Part shown: positions 9,054 to 17,449 of the stretch, piece by piece | Layout: every line of letters starts with the position of its first letter | How positions within the stretch are numbered: position 1 is the first letter of the stretch | Origin: Actinobacteria bacterium 69-20 | GTDB taxonomy: Bacteria; Actinomycetota; Actinomycetes; Mycobacteriales; Nakamurellaceae | DNA length: 64,000 nucleotides | NCBI GenBank assembly: GCA_001897425.1 | Contig: MKSW01000003.1 | Span: 254,412-318,411 of the forward strand | Direction of reading: 5' to 3' | Made by a program: the position numbers and the translations under genes | Notes under the pieces: generated by a model | Told to the model about the DNA's origin: nothing | Seen by the model: only the letters and a program-made list of their open reading frames with translations | The model's database searches: none

Positions 9054-10427
9054 CTAGGGCGACATGACGGCGAGCGGTTCGCGGGCCGTTTCGGGCGATC
9101 GGACGACGTCGGACACCTGGGACGGCACACCCACGCCGCGATACCGCAGCCCGGCCGAGTGGACCGCCGCGGCATTCAACAGGTTCCGAGTGTCAACCAC
9201 GACCTGACCCGCCATGATCTTCCGGACCAACGACAGGTCTGCGTCCGCGAACTGCGGCCATTCGGTCGCCACCACGAGCACATGAGCGCCTTGGCACGCC
9301 GTGTACATGTCATGACAGACCACGACGCGGTCCATGCGTTCATGCCGCGTCGGATCGAACACTTGCACGGCTACACCGGCGGCGAGCAGGTCCTGCACCA
9401 TTGCCACCGCCGGTGAATCGCGCAAGTCGTCGGTCCCGGCCTTGTAGGTGAGCCCCCACATGGCAATCGTCGGCTGGGGATGCCCGGCTGGCAATTCCGC
9501 CAGGATCCGGCGCACCATGGCGGATCTCCTGTCGTTGTTGATCCGAACGGCGCTCCGGACCAACGGAAGGTCCACGCCGTGATCCGCTGCGATTCGTATG
9601 AGCGCCCGCGTGTCCTTGGGGAAGCAGGATCCGCCCCATCCCGGGCCGGGTCGCAGGAACGCCGGTCCGATCCGCCGATCACTGCCCATTCCGCGGGCGA
9701 CGTCGCGAATATCGGCACCCGCGGCCTCGCACAAGTCCGCCAGTGAATTGATGAAGCTCAGTCTCGTGGCGAGGTAGGCGTTGGATGCGTACTTGATCAA
9801 CTCGGCCGTCCGAATATCGGTGACGATCACGTCGCATTCGAGGCCCGAATAGAGACTCGCGACGGCGTTCGCCGCTCGGAGGCTCCTCGAACCGATGACG
9901 ATCCGATCCGGTCGAAAGAAGTCCCGCAATGCCGTGCCCTCCGCCAGGAACTCCGGGTTGGCGACCACGGCGATGTCCGTGCGGCCCAACCGCCCCGCAA
10001 CAAGGTCCCCGGTGCCGACCGGAACCGTCGACTTGGTGACGACCACCGCTCCTGGCTTGAGGAACGGGCCGATTTGGTCCGCGACGTCAAGGACGTGGCG
10101 CAGGTCTGCGGCGCCTCCTGCCTTGGGCGGGGTGGGGACGCAGAGAAAGACGAAGTCCGCATCGGCCGCGGCCGAGATATTGTCGGGCGAGAATGTCAGC
10201 CGGTCCATTGTCTGCATCTCTGTGACGACCTCCGGCAGCCCCTCCTCGAGAAAGGGTACGTGACCGAGCCGGAGCCGGCGGATTCGTGATTCTGACGTAT
10301 CGGTGCATATAACCGTGTGGCCAAGAGAGGCGAGGCCCGCGGCGATAGTGAGACCCACATAACCCGCGCCGATCACGCAGATCTGAATTCCGGTCGGGCC
10401 GTGCTGCGCGAAATCGTTCCCCTTCAT
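9054..10427 (-). CDS. ugd: UDP-glucose 6-dehydrogenase (UDP-glucose/GDP-mannose dehydrogenase family)
   Basis: The protein has 457 residues. It oxidises UDP-glucose to UDP-glucuronate with NAD. The N-terminal Rossmann motif is ICVIGAGYVGLTIAAGL. NPEFLAEGTALRDF and the catalytic-Cys motif GGSCFPKDTRAL are intact, followed by the C-terminal UDP-binding domain (GLTYKAGTDDLRDSPA). GDP-mannose as substrate cannot be fully excluded, but the length and motifs fit UDP-glucose dehydrogenase. Its ATG overlaps the stop of the receiver gene by 4 bp (ATGA), so regulator and enzyme are co-translated. It supplies glucuronate for the locus glycan. Confidence 0.88.
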   Translation of the reverse strand: MKGNDFAQHGPTGIQICVIGAGYVGLTIAAGLASLGHTVICTDTSESRIRRLRLGHVPFLEEGLPEVVTEMQTMDRLTFSPDNISAAADADFVFLCVPTPPKAGGAADLRHVLDVADQIGPFLKPGAVVVTKSTVPVGTGDLVAGRLGRTDIAVVANPEFLAEGTALRDFFRPDRIVIGSRSLRAANAVASLYSGLECDVIVTDIRTAELIKYASNAYLATRLSFINSLADLCEAAGADIRDVARGMGSDRRIGPAFLRPGPGWGGSCFPKDTRALIRIAADHGVDLPLVRSAVRINNDRRSAMVRRILAELPAGHPQPTIAMWGLTYKAGTDDLRDSPAVAMVQDLLAAGVAVQVFDPTRHERMDRVVVCHDMYTACQGAHVLVVATEWPQFADADLSLVRKIMAGQVVVDTRNLLNAAAVHSAGLRYRGVGVPSQVSDVVRSPETAREPLAVMSP

Positions 10428-10867
10428 GTGTGCTTCCCATCGCCTTTCACGTCGTGATTCTTCGTCGGACCGCGTATCGCCGCGAGCACCGCCTCGGTTC
10501 CGTCGTCCTTGAACGCCAACGCCGCGGCCCCGGCGGCGAACGCCGCGTCGATGCTCGGGCCGTCCCGCGTTGCCGTCAGGATCACCACCCGGGTGTCAGG
10601 CTCGATGGCGAGGACCTTCCGGGTCGCTTCGATGCCGTCCATCAGGGGCATTGAGAGATCCATCACGACGACGTCCGGGCGTAGTCGGGCTACGGCAGCC
10701 ACCGTCTCGACCCCGTTGGAGCAGGTCTCGACGACGCTCATGCCGGCAGTAGTCAGGACCGCGCTCAGCGCGATCCGCACGAGTTCGTGATCGTCGCTGA
10801 TGACGACTCTGATCGGGTCGGGCGGGGCGCGGCGGCGCATGCTCGACTGCATACTTACAGCATTCAC
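10424..10867 (-). CDS. Stand-alone response-regulator receiver domain
   Basis: The protein has 147 residues from a GTG; in-frame ATGs at 10852 and 10840 are alternatives because no clear ribosome binding site is visible. One receiver domain is present with all key residues: the acidic pair in VVISDDHELV, the phospho-acceptor Asp in VVVMDLSMP, Thr in ILTATRD and Lys in LAFKDDG. There is no DNA-binding domain; the chain ends about 20 residues after the domain. It is coupled by an ATGA overlap to ugd. It may act by protein contact or as a phosphate sink for the kinase encoded divergently at 11702-13021. Confidence 0.8.
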   Translation of the reverse strand: MNAVSMQSSMRRRAPPDPIRVVISDDHELVRIALSAVLTTAGMSVVETCSNGVETVAAVARLRPDVVVMDLSMPLMDGIEATRKVLAIEPDTRVVILTATRDGPSIDAAFAAGAAALAFKDDGTEAVLAAIRGPTKNHDVKGDGKHT

Positions 10868-10888
10868 GGGTTCGTCATATTGTTAAGC

Positions 10889-10920
10889 CCCGAAATTTGG
10901 GGACCCCCAGTATTGGGGGT
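10889..10920. promoter_or_regulatory. Double candidate operator in the divergent receiver-ugd / response regulator-kinase promoter
   Basis: Two palindromes abut. The first, 10889-10902, reads CCCGAA-AT-TTGGGG. The second, 10903-10920, reads ACCCCCA-GTAT-TGGGGGT with perfect 7-bp arms. They sit 22-53 bp upstream of the minus-strand GTG at 10867 and upstream of the plus-strand promoter near 10986. They match the sites at 3765 and 17416. Confidence 0.55.
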
Positions 10921-10985
10921 TTCGAGCGATCCGCGGTTCGGTCACATTGTCGTACCTCGTCCACTCATTATCTCGTAGGGTCCAT

Positions 10986-11015
10986 TTCGACTTATTGGAC
11001 GTTTCGCCGTAAAAT
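10986..11015 (+). promoter_or_regulatory. Candidate sigma-70-type promoter for the response regulator-kinase operon
   Basis: TTCGAC at 10986-10991 and TAAAAT at 11010-11015 are separated by 18 bp, about 47 bp before the ATG at 11062. This was assigned by eye only. Confidence 0.35.
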
Positions 11016-11061
11016 CGCGAACTGAGTTGGTATGTCCTGGGAAGTTGGCACGGAGGTAGGC

Positions 11062-11724
11062 ATGACGGAGCATTGTGGCGCAAAGACGATCCTGATCGTG
11101 GACGATCACCGTGCGTTCGCGGACGCCCTCGCCATGTCCTTGCGCGGACAGCCCGGCTTCGTCGTGGCTGGGACGGCGAGTACGGCAGAGTCCGCCCTGG
11201 CAGAGGCGATCCGCCTTCGGCCCGATCTGATCGTTTTGGACATCCGACTGGGCGCCGACGATGGTCTCGCAGTGGCCCGACGGATTCGAGCCGAGATGCC
11301 CGCCGTCCTGATTGTCGCCGTGTCAGCGTGCGACGACTGGGCTTGGGTCGCCCGAGCGGCTAGCGCGGGGGTCAACGGCTACGCCCCGAAGTCAGGATCG
11401 CTGCGCGAGCTCGTCCTCGTCCTGCGATCGGTTCGGCCGGAATCGTTCTTGGCGGCGCCGTCACTGCGACAACACACGTCCGGGACGACGCCGGACGACG
11501 CCGTCGTCACCCGGTTGACCTCACGGGAGTCAGAGGTTCTCGCGTTGTTGGACAACGGCGTCAGCCCTGCGCAGATCGCTCGCATTCTGAATATCAGTGT
11601 CAACACCTGCCGGGGTCACGTGAAAGCGATATACGCGAAGCTCGGGGTGGGTTCGCAGCTGGAGGCGTTGGCGACGGCGCGGCGATACGGGCTGGTCAAC
11701 CATGGCAGCGGGATCCCCGCGTGA
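11062..11724 (+). CDS. NarL/LuxR-family response regulator
   Basis: The protein has 220 residues. The start is the ATG preceded by GGAGG; an in-frame ATG at 11032 lacks such a site. The N-terminal receiver is complete: ILIVDDHRAF, LIVLDIRLG with the phospho-acceptor Asp, Ser in VAVSACD and Lys in GYAPKSGS. The C-terminal LuxR-type helix-turn-helix begins LTSRESEVLALLDNGVS and includes the recognition region NISVNTCRGHVKAIYAKL. The kinase gene overlaps its 3' end, so the two form a two-component pair. It is the best candidate to bind the CCCCAA-N2-TTGGGG sites around this glycan locus, but this is inference from location. Confidence 0.9.
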   Translation: MTEHCGAKTILIVDDHRAFADALAMSLRGQPGFVVAGTASTAESALAEAIRLRPDLIVLDIRLGADDGLAVARRIRAEMPAVLIVAVSACDDWAWVARAASAGVNGYAPKSGSLRELVLVLRSVRPESFLAAPSLRQHTSGTTPDDAVVTRLTSRESEVLALLDNGVSPAQIARILNISVNTCRGHVKAIYAKLGVGSQLEALATARRYGLVNHGSGIPA

Positions 11725-13021
11725 TGCTGGTCCTCCGGACCGCACGGTCCGTCGGGCCGTCGTTGCATTGGCGATGGGCGCGCTCGTTGCCTTTGCCGTC
11801 GTCGTCGTCACTTCGACCCTCGTCGCGACGCATATCGCCCGCGACGAGGAGTTGGCCGAGGCCGTGCGCAGTGGCGAAGTCCTCGCCAGCACAGTGCTCG
11901 TCACGTCGATCCAAGCGCTCGTGGATGGTGATCCGCAGGCACTCACGGATCTCGACGACGCTGCCCAGGTCCGGCGCCGCGTCGGCGCGATGGTGGCCAC
12001 CCGCGTTCTGACGCGTGATGCGCGCGTGATCTACGCCGACGATCATTCCCTGATCGGTAAACCGCTGTCGCCGAACCCGCCGGCGATTCCGGCGGCACCC
12101 CACGCCACGCTGATCACCGTGGATCAAGCGGAGTCCGAGATCGGACGCGCGGCGACGGGCCGGATGGTGAAGGTCGACATGCCGGTGCAACTTCCGGACG
12201 GGACCACGGTCAGGATGCTCCTGTATTCCACTGACGAGCGGCTGCGCACCTCGGAGTCCGCGTTGGTCGTCAGGCTGATCATCCTGTCGACCGGAGCCGT
12301 GTCGCTCCTGCTCCTGTTGAACCTTCCGGTCTCGGTGTGGCTCTTGCGGAGAGTGAGCAAAGCGCATCTGGAGCGGATTCGGTTGCTCTCCAACGAGATC
12401 GCCGCCGCCGACCGGGAACGCCGAAATATCGCCCGCGACCTGCATGACGGCGTAGTCCAGGACCTCGCTGGCGCGGGATACGCGCTGGAAGCCCTTGCGG
12501 GCACCTTGCCAGAAGGGCCCCATTCGGTCGCGCGACAGATGCTCGATCTCAGTCACGACGCCGTTCGGAGATCGACTCGTGCGCTCCGAACGCTGATCGT
12601 CGACGTCGCCCCGCCCGATCTGTCGTCCGAGGGCCTGCCTGCTGCCATAGCGGACCTCGCCGCGCGATGGAAGCGCGACCATGGCATCGACGTGGACGTC
12701 ACGGTGGACCTGCGAACACCGGTGAGCCCGCAGGCGGCGACCGTCATGTACCGGGCTGTGCGCGAGTGTTTGACCAATACTGCGGCGCATTCCGGGGCGC
12801 ACCACGCCACGATCACGATCACATCAGACCCCGACGATGTCCACCTGATCGCCGAGGACGACGGTTGTGGGTTCCCGCCAGACACCGCCGAGCGCCGCCG
12901 GAACGGGCACATCGGGTTGAACCTACTGGCCGGAGCGGTCGCCGACCTCGGTGGACGGCTCCACATCGACGGCCCTCAAGGCGGAGGCGCCGTGGTGCGA
13001 TGCACCATCCCCGTGGCCTAA
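11702..13021 (+). CDS. HisKA_3-type membrane sensor histidine kinase
   Basis: The protein has 439 residues; it overlaps the response regulator gene by 23 bp. A membrane helix at about 19-42 and another at about 193-216 flank an extracytoplasmic sensor of about 150 residues with no recognised fold. The dimerisation/phosphoacceptor motif is RRNIARDLHDGVVQDLAG, with its His after DL. The HATPase_c domain shows the N box (ECLTNTAAHSGAHH), the G1 box (AEDDGCGFPPD) and the G2 region (GHIGLNLLAGAV). It probably phosphorylates the adjacent NarL-type regulator and possibly the stand-alone receiver. The stop overlaps the convergent fcl stop. Confidence 0.9.
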   Translation: MAAGSPRDAGPPDRTVRRAVVALAMGALVAFAVVVVTSTLVATHIARDEELAEAVRSGEVLASTVLVTSIQALVDGDPQALTDLDDAAQVRRRVGAMVATRVLTRDARVIYADDHSLIGKPLSPNPPAIPAAPHATLITVDQAESEIGRAATGRMVKVDMPVQLPDGTTVRMLLYSTDERLRTSESALVVRLIILSTGAVSLLLLLNLPVSVWLLRRVSKAHLERIRLLSNEIAAADRERRNIARDLHDGVVQDLAGAGYALEALAGTLPEGPHSVARQMLDLSHDAVRRSTRALRTLIVDVAPPDLSSEGLPAAIADLAARWKRDHGIDVDVTVDLRTPVSPQAATVMYRAVRECLTNTAAHSGAHHATITITSDPDDVHLIAEDDGCGFPPDTAERRRNGHIGLNLLAGAVADLGGRLHIDGPQGGGAVVRCTIPVA

Positions 13022-14055
13022 CGAGCCCTGCTCGAGTCCCACCGTCGATCGTCGGCGCCGCGCGCGGCAGCACGGTGATAGCGATACCAGTCGATCGTCG
13101 ACCGCAGGCCCTGTTCGAGGCCGATCGAGGCCGCCCACCCCGCTCGATTGAGCTTGCGGACGCTCAGTAGCTTTCGTGACACTCCATCCGGCTGGGACTC
13201 ATCCCACCGGGTATCTCCGGCGAACCCCGTCAGCGTCGCGATCAACCCGGCCAGTTCCCGGATCGACACATCGGTGCCGGTGCCGATGTTGACGTGTTGT
13301 GGACCGTCGTAGTGCTCCAGCAGGTACAGGCAGGCATCTGCGAGATCGTCCGAATGCAGGAACTCTCGGCGTGGATTACCGGTACCCCAGTTGGTCACGA
13401 CGGTCTTTCCGAGCCGCACCGCGTCGTCGTATCGACGGATCAATGCGGGAAGTACGTGGGAGCCGCGGAGCGAAAAGTTGTCACCCGGGCCATAGAGGTT
13501 TGTCGGCATGGCGCAGATCCATGCCTTGCCGTATTGCCGGCGAGCCGATTGGACATGGATGATTCCGGCGATCTTCGCTATCGCATAGGCATCGTTCGTC
13601 GGCTCGAGGTATCCATTCAAGAGTTCGTCTTCGTCGATGGGTTGCGGCGCGTTCCTCGGGTAGATACATGACGAACCGAGAAACAGCAGTCGCTCGACGC
13701 CGCACGCCAATGCAGCGTCCAAGACGTTCGTCTGGATTTGGATATTCGTGCTCAGAAATTCGGTGGGGTACAGGTTGTTCGCGACGATTCCACCCACCTT
13801 CGCAGCCGCCAGTATCACATAGCGGGGCTCGATTCGCTTGAAGAACGCGAAGACCGAGTCGCGGTGGGTGAGGTCCAGCTGTTGGTGCGACCTGCAAACA
13901 ATGTTGCTGAAACCCTCGCGGTCGAGACGCCGGACTATCGCAGAGCCCACTAGTCCGCCATGGCCGGCGACATAGATCGGGCTCGTCCGGTCGAGACGCG
14001 TCGGTTCAAAGCAAACGGCGTCGACCAGGCGTGGCCCTTCGAGCACCTCGGTCAT
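13018..14055 (-). CDS. fcl: GDP-L-fucose synthase
   Basis: The protein has 345 residues from an ATG with GGAGC upstream. It is an extended SDR enzyme: NADP-binding GHGGLVGSAIVRRL, the fucose-synthase signature LLFLGSSCIYPRNAPQPI, and the catalytic YAIAKIAG (Tyr-x3-Lys). It converts GDP-4-keto-6-deoxymannose, the product of the neighbouring gmd, to GDP-L-fucose by epimerisation and reduction. An N-terminal extension of about 25 residues precedes the nucleotide-binding fold. It ends tail-to-tail with the kinase gene with a 4-bp overlap. The gmd-fcl order shows that the locus glycan very likely contains L-fucose. Confidence 0.92.
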   Translation of the reverse strand: MTEVLEGPRLVDAVCFEPTRLDRTSPIYVAGHGGLVGSAIVRRLDREGFSNIVCRSHQQLDLTHRDSVFAFFKRIEPRYVILAAAKVGGIVANNLYPTEFLSTNIQIQTNVLDAALACGVERLLFLGSSCIYPRNAPQPIDEDELLNGYLEPTNDAYAIAKIAGIIHVQSARRQYGKAWICAMPTNLYGPGDNFSLRGSHVLPALIRRYDDAVRLGKTVVTNWGTGNPRREFLHSDDLADACLYLLEHYDGPQHVNIGTGTDVSIRELAGLIATLTGFAGDTRWDESQPDGVSRKLLSVRKLNRAGWAASIGLEQGLRSTIDWYRYHRAAARGADDRRWDSSRAR

Positions 14056-14152
14056 GGCCTGCTCCGGCCGATGGCTCGAACGGATGGGCGCGTGAGCATC
14101 GTAGGGAGTGCATGTCGCTGCTTGCGCAGGGGAATGCGCGTGAGTGCCCGAC

Positions 14153-15211
14153 TCATTGTCCGACCAACTCGCGCGTCCGGGACGACGGGGGCCAACTTTC
14201 GAGCGGGACCGAATCGACCCACTGGGTGCCCTCATGTTCGAGTGCTGCGATATCGGCATCCACCATGATTTTTGCCAGCTCCAGGGCATGCACGGTGGGG
14301 GACCAGCCGAGGTCGACGCGCGCCTTGGTCGCATCTCCGATCAGGGCGTCCACTTCGGTCGGCCGGACATACCGCTGATCGAATCGAACATAGTCTCGCC
14401 AATCGAGTCCTGCATGACCGAACGCGGCTTCGAGGAATTCGCTGATGGTGTGCCCTATTCCTGTTGCCAGGACGTAATCGGCTGGTTCCGCCGCCTGAAG
14501 CATCCGCCACATGCCCTCCACATACTCGGGCGCATATCCCCAGTCCCGCACGGAGTTCAAATTTCCGAGGTAGAGGTCCTTCTGCAATCCGGCTTTGATC
14601 CGTGCGACAGCCCGGGTGATCTTACGGGTCACGAAAGTCTCGCCCCGTCGCGGTGACTCATGGTTGAAAAGAATCCCGTTGACGGCGAAAAGGCCGTACG
14701 CTTCACGGTAATTCTTGGTGATCCAGTAACTGAAGAGTTTTGACGCGGCATAGGGAGAGCGTGGCGCGAACGGAGACAACTCGCATTGCGGTGGTGGCGT
14801 AGAGCCGAACATCTCCGATGTCGAGGCCTGGTAGAAGCGCGGCGTGATACCCACCATGCGCACCGCCTCCAAGAGCCGGACGGTCCCGACGGCGACGGTG
14901 TCAGCGGTGTGCTCGGGCTCGTCGAACGAGACCCGGACATGCGATTGCGCCGCCAGGTTGTAGACCTCGTCGGGGCGCACCTTGTCGAGAAGAGTGACCA
15001 GGCGCGAACCGTCGCCGAGATCCCCATAGTGCAGGAAGAGCCGCGCCGCAGCGTCGTGCGGGTCTTGGTAGAGGTGATCGAGCCGCTGGGTGTTGAACGT
15101 CGAGGATCGCCGAATCACGCCGTGGACGTCATACCCCTTCTGGAGGAGGAGTTCGGCCAGGTAAGAGCCGTCCTGACCGGTGATTCCGGTGATGAGTGCG
15201 CAACGGTTCAT
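14153..15211 (-). CDS. gmd: GDP-mannose 4,6-dehydratase
   Basis: The protein has 352 residues. The start ATG is preceded by GGAGGG. Signature segments are [66 protein letters not shown] and [20 protein letters not shown] (active-site Tyr-x3-Lys), then [19 protein letters not shown]. It makes GDP-4-dehydro-6-deoxy-D-mannose for fcl, which lies 97 bp downstream. All catalytic features appear intact. Confidence 0.94.
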   Translation of the reverse strand: MNRCALITGITGQDGSYLAELLLQKGYDVHGVIRRSSTFNTQRLDHLYQDPHDAAARLFLHYGDLGDGSRLVTLLDKVRPDEVYNLAAQSHVRVSFDEPEHTADTVAVGTVRLLEAVRMVGITPRFYQASTSEMFGSTPPPQCELSPFAPRSPYAASKLFSYWITKNYREAYGLFAVNGILFNHESPRRGETFVTRKITRAVARIKAGLQKDLYLGNLNSVRDWGYAPEYVEGMWRMLQAAEPADYVLATGIGHTISEFLEAAFGHAGLDWRDYVRFDQRYVRPTEVDALIGDATKARVDLGWSPTVHALELAKIMVDADIAALEHEGTQWVDSVPLESWPPSSRTRELVGQ

Positions 15212-15260
15212 GATGCCCTCCGGGGGCTGGGACCAAGACGCAAGGGGCGGATGGCGTCCA

Positions 15261-16763
15261 TCAATACGCACCTTCCGGCGCCAGGACTGCCTTCGCCGTC
15301 TTCCAGAGAATGACCAGGTCAACGGTGAGGGACCAGTTCTCGATGTAGTACATGTCCAGCCTCACCGTGTCGTCCCAGGTCAGGTCGGACCGGCCGGACA
15401 CCTGCCAGAGGCCCGTCATGCCGGGTTTCACGAGCAGTCGCCGGCGTGCGTCTGCGCCGTAGAGCTCGATCTCCCTCATCAAGGGTGGGCGCGGACCGAC
15501 CAGGCTCATGGATCCGGCGATGACGTTCAGGAGTTGCGGGAGCTCGTCGATGCTGTACCTACGGATGAATCGACCGACAGCCGTGACCCGCGGATCGTTC
15601 CTGACCTTGAACATGACTTCGTTGCCGGCATCTCGGGCCCGGTACTCCGCCTCGGTCAGGCGCAATTCCGCGTCGGGAACCATGGAGCGGAACTTCAGGA
15701 TCCGGAATGTGGAACCCCCGAGCCCGGCACGCACTTGCCGGAAGAAGACCGGCCCCGGGCTGCCCACCTTGATCGCGATGGCCGTGACAACGAACACCGG
15801 AAGGAGAAGGACGAGCAGGAGGCTTGCCAGCAGCAGGTCGAGACTCCGCTTGAGCAACTGATTTGCGGCGTGATACGTAGGGCGCGCAACGTGTATCAGG
15901 GGCAGGCCCGCGACCGGCTGAGTGTGAATTCGCGGGCCGGCGATGTTCGTCAGCGCCGGTGCCAGCATGAGTTCCGCGGTGGTGTCCTCCAGCTCCCAGC
16001 CGAGCCTGCGAACGTCGTCGCCTCCGAACGCACCACTGGCCGTCACGGCCACGGCATCGACGTCGATGCGCTGGACGGTTGAAACGACGTGGGCCAGGTC
16101 GCCTGCTATCGGAATATCGACGCTCGAGCATTCTGTCCCTGCCGGTACGCAGGCACCCACCACGACGTATCCCGACATCGGCGCACGCCGAAGGTCCCGG
16201 ACAAGGTCATTGACGGTGCGTTGGTCGCCGACGGCGAGCACGCGTGTCATCATTTCGCCGGAGGACCTCCGTAGATGAAGCCACCGGCGCCACAGGAACC
16301 GACTCAATAAGAGCGCGACGAGACCGACGGGCATCATTACCAAGACGTATTGTCGCGGCACTTGGAGATCGAAGGCATAGGAGCAAAGCGCGAGGCTGCC
16401 GTATACCGAAAGCGTCGCCCTAGCAACACGCTTGTATTCGATGGCGCCCAATCCGATAAATCGATGGTCCCTGCTCCCGGTCAATTGGAGCGCCCCGAAC
16501 CACAACACGGCCGTTCCCAAGGTCAATGCGATCGACGCGATATTAGGCGGAACAATTGCCGGGTGGGAGTCGATCCCCGGAATCCGAACCACCTGCACTC
16601 CCACTGCGGCCCAACAGATGGAAAGCGCATCGGTGATCGCCAAGTCGCGACTGAATCGTCGAGCCCAATCGGGTACGGCACGGTCGGGGTCACCGCTCGT
16701 GATCCTCGCGGCCGATGGCTTCCGGCGCGTGAGATCCGGGCCGCTGTCATACGGCCGGCGCAC
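15261..16763 (-). CDS. Polyprenyl-phosphate sugar-1-phosphate transferase (WbaP/CpsE type, initiating enzyme)
   Basis: The protein has 500 residues. The GTG start has GGAAGGGG 9 nt upstream. The N-terminal half has several membrane helices and a soluble CoA-binding-like domain ([19 protein letters not shown]). The C-terminal catalytic domain holds [57 protein letters not shown] and [20 protein letters not shown], diagnostic of the bacterial sugar transferase family. It loads a sugar-1-phosphate on undecaprenyl (or decaprenyl) phosphate to start glycan assembly. The sugar could be glucose, galactose or a HexNAc; the sequence does not tell. Confidence 0.92.
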   Translation of the reverse strand: MRRPYDSGPDLTRRKPSAARITSGDPDRAVPDWARRFSRDLAITDALSICWAAVGVQVVRIPGIDSHPAIVPPNIASIALTLGTAVLWFGALQLTGSRDHRFIGLGAIEYKRVARATLSVYGSLALCSYAFDLQVPRQYVLVMMPVGLVALLLSRFLWRRWLHLRRSSGEMMTRVLAVGDQRTVNDLVRDLRRAPMSGYVVVGACVPAGTECSSVDIPIAGDLAHVVSTVQRIDVDAVAVTASGAFGGDDVRRLGWELEDTTAELMLAPALTNIAGPRIHTQPVAGLPLIHVARPTYHAANQLLKRSLDLLLASLLLVLLLPVFVVTAIAIKVGSPGPVFFRQVRAGLGGSTFRILKFRSMVPDAELRLTEAEYRARDAGNEVMFKVRNDPRVTAVGRFIRRYSIDELPQLLNVIAGSMSLVGPRPPLMREIELYGADARRRLLVKPGMTGLWQVSGRSDLTWDDTVRLDMYYIENWSLTVDLVILWKTAKAVLAPEGAY

Positions 16764-16859
16764 GCGAATACACCCCTTCCGGATCAGTGAATCGCTCGCG
16801 TGGAGTGCCCAGGCCCACGCTCGCCGGCGCGAGCGCGGGATTCCCGCCCATGGTCGTGG

Positions 16860-17336
16860 TCACCATGTGTCTGCCGATATCGGTGATGTACCCGCCATCA
16901 CGGATGGCCGATCGCCGCCGTCCAAGATGCGGAGCGCTCGTCGGAGGATGGTGCTCGACGTATGCACGGTGTAGGGAAGATAGGCAACCTCGACACCTAC
17001 CGATGCGAAGTCCCGCTCAAGCTTCTGGCCCTTGGCCGTTCCCCGCCAATCGTCACCCTTGAAGATGACGGTGAATCCGATCTCTCGCCAGGTGTCCAAC
17101 TTTTCCGGTAGCGTCTCTGCAACCACTTGATCGACGTATTTGATGCTGCTGACGATTTCAAGACGTTCGACGAGTGGAATCACGGGCACGGTGCCCTTCG
17201 CCCGCGCACACATCTCATCCGAGACCACCCCGGCGATGAGATAATCGCAATTGTGTCGTGCATTTCGCAGGATGTTGAGGTGCCCTATATGAAACAGATC
17301 GAAGACACCGGGCGCGTAGCCGATACGCACTCTCAT
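16860..17336 (-). CDS. TagD-like cytidylyltransferase family nucleotidyltransferase
   Basis: The protein has 158 residues. The ATG at 17336 has GGAGG just upstream; an in-frame ATG at 17366 lacks it. The nucleotide-binding motif GYAPGVFDLFHIGHLNILRN contains the HxGH signature. The second family motif is altered to YTVHTSSTILRR (canonical RTEGISTT-like). Length and layout match glycerol-3-phosphate cytidylyltransferase, though other phospho-alcohol substrates are possible. With the CDP-alcohol phosphatidyltransferase at 3927-4697 it suggests a CDP-activated alcohol in this pathway. A CCCCAA-type palindrome sits 80-93 bp upstream. Confidence 0.82.
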   Translation of the reverse strand: MRVRIGYAPGVFDLFHIGHLNILRNARHNCDYLIAGVVSDEMCARAKGTVPVIPLVERLEIVSSIKYVDQVVAETLPEKLDTWREIGFTVIFKGDDWRGTAKGQKLERDFASVGVEVAYLPYTVHTSSTILRRALRILDGGDRPSVMAGTSPISADTW

Positions 17337-17415
17337 GGCACCTCCAGCATGGATACTGACATGCATCTCGTTGCCCCTGGGGCAATCATCGGTGATGCCG
17401 TGCGAGTCAGGTAAC

Positions 17416-17429
17416 CCCCAAAAGTGGGT
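17416..17429. promoter_or_regulatory. Candidate operator CCCCAA-AA-GTGGGT
   Basis: This is an imperfect version of the palindrome seen at 3765. The flank TAACCCCCAAA is identical in the two copies. It lies between the stop of the GlmS-like gene and the start of the cytidylyltransferase gene and would control the cytidylyltransferase and sugar-transferase genes. Confidence 0.45.
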
Positions 17430-17449
17430 GCCCGCGCAGTGCCGCAGGT

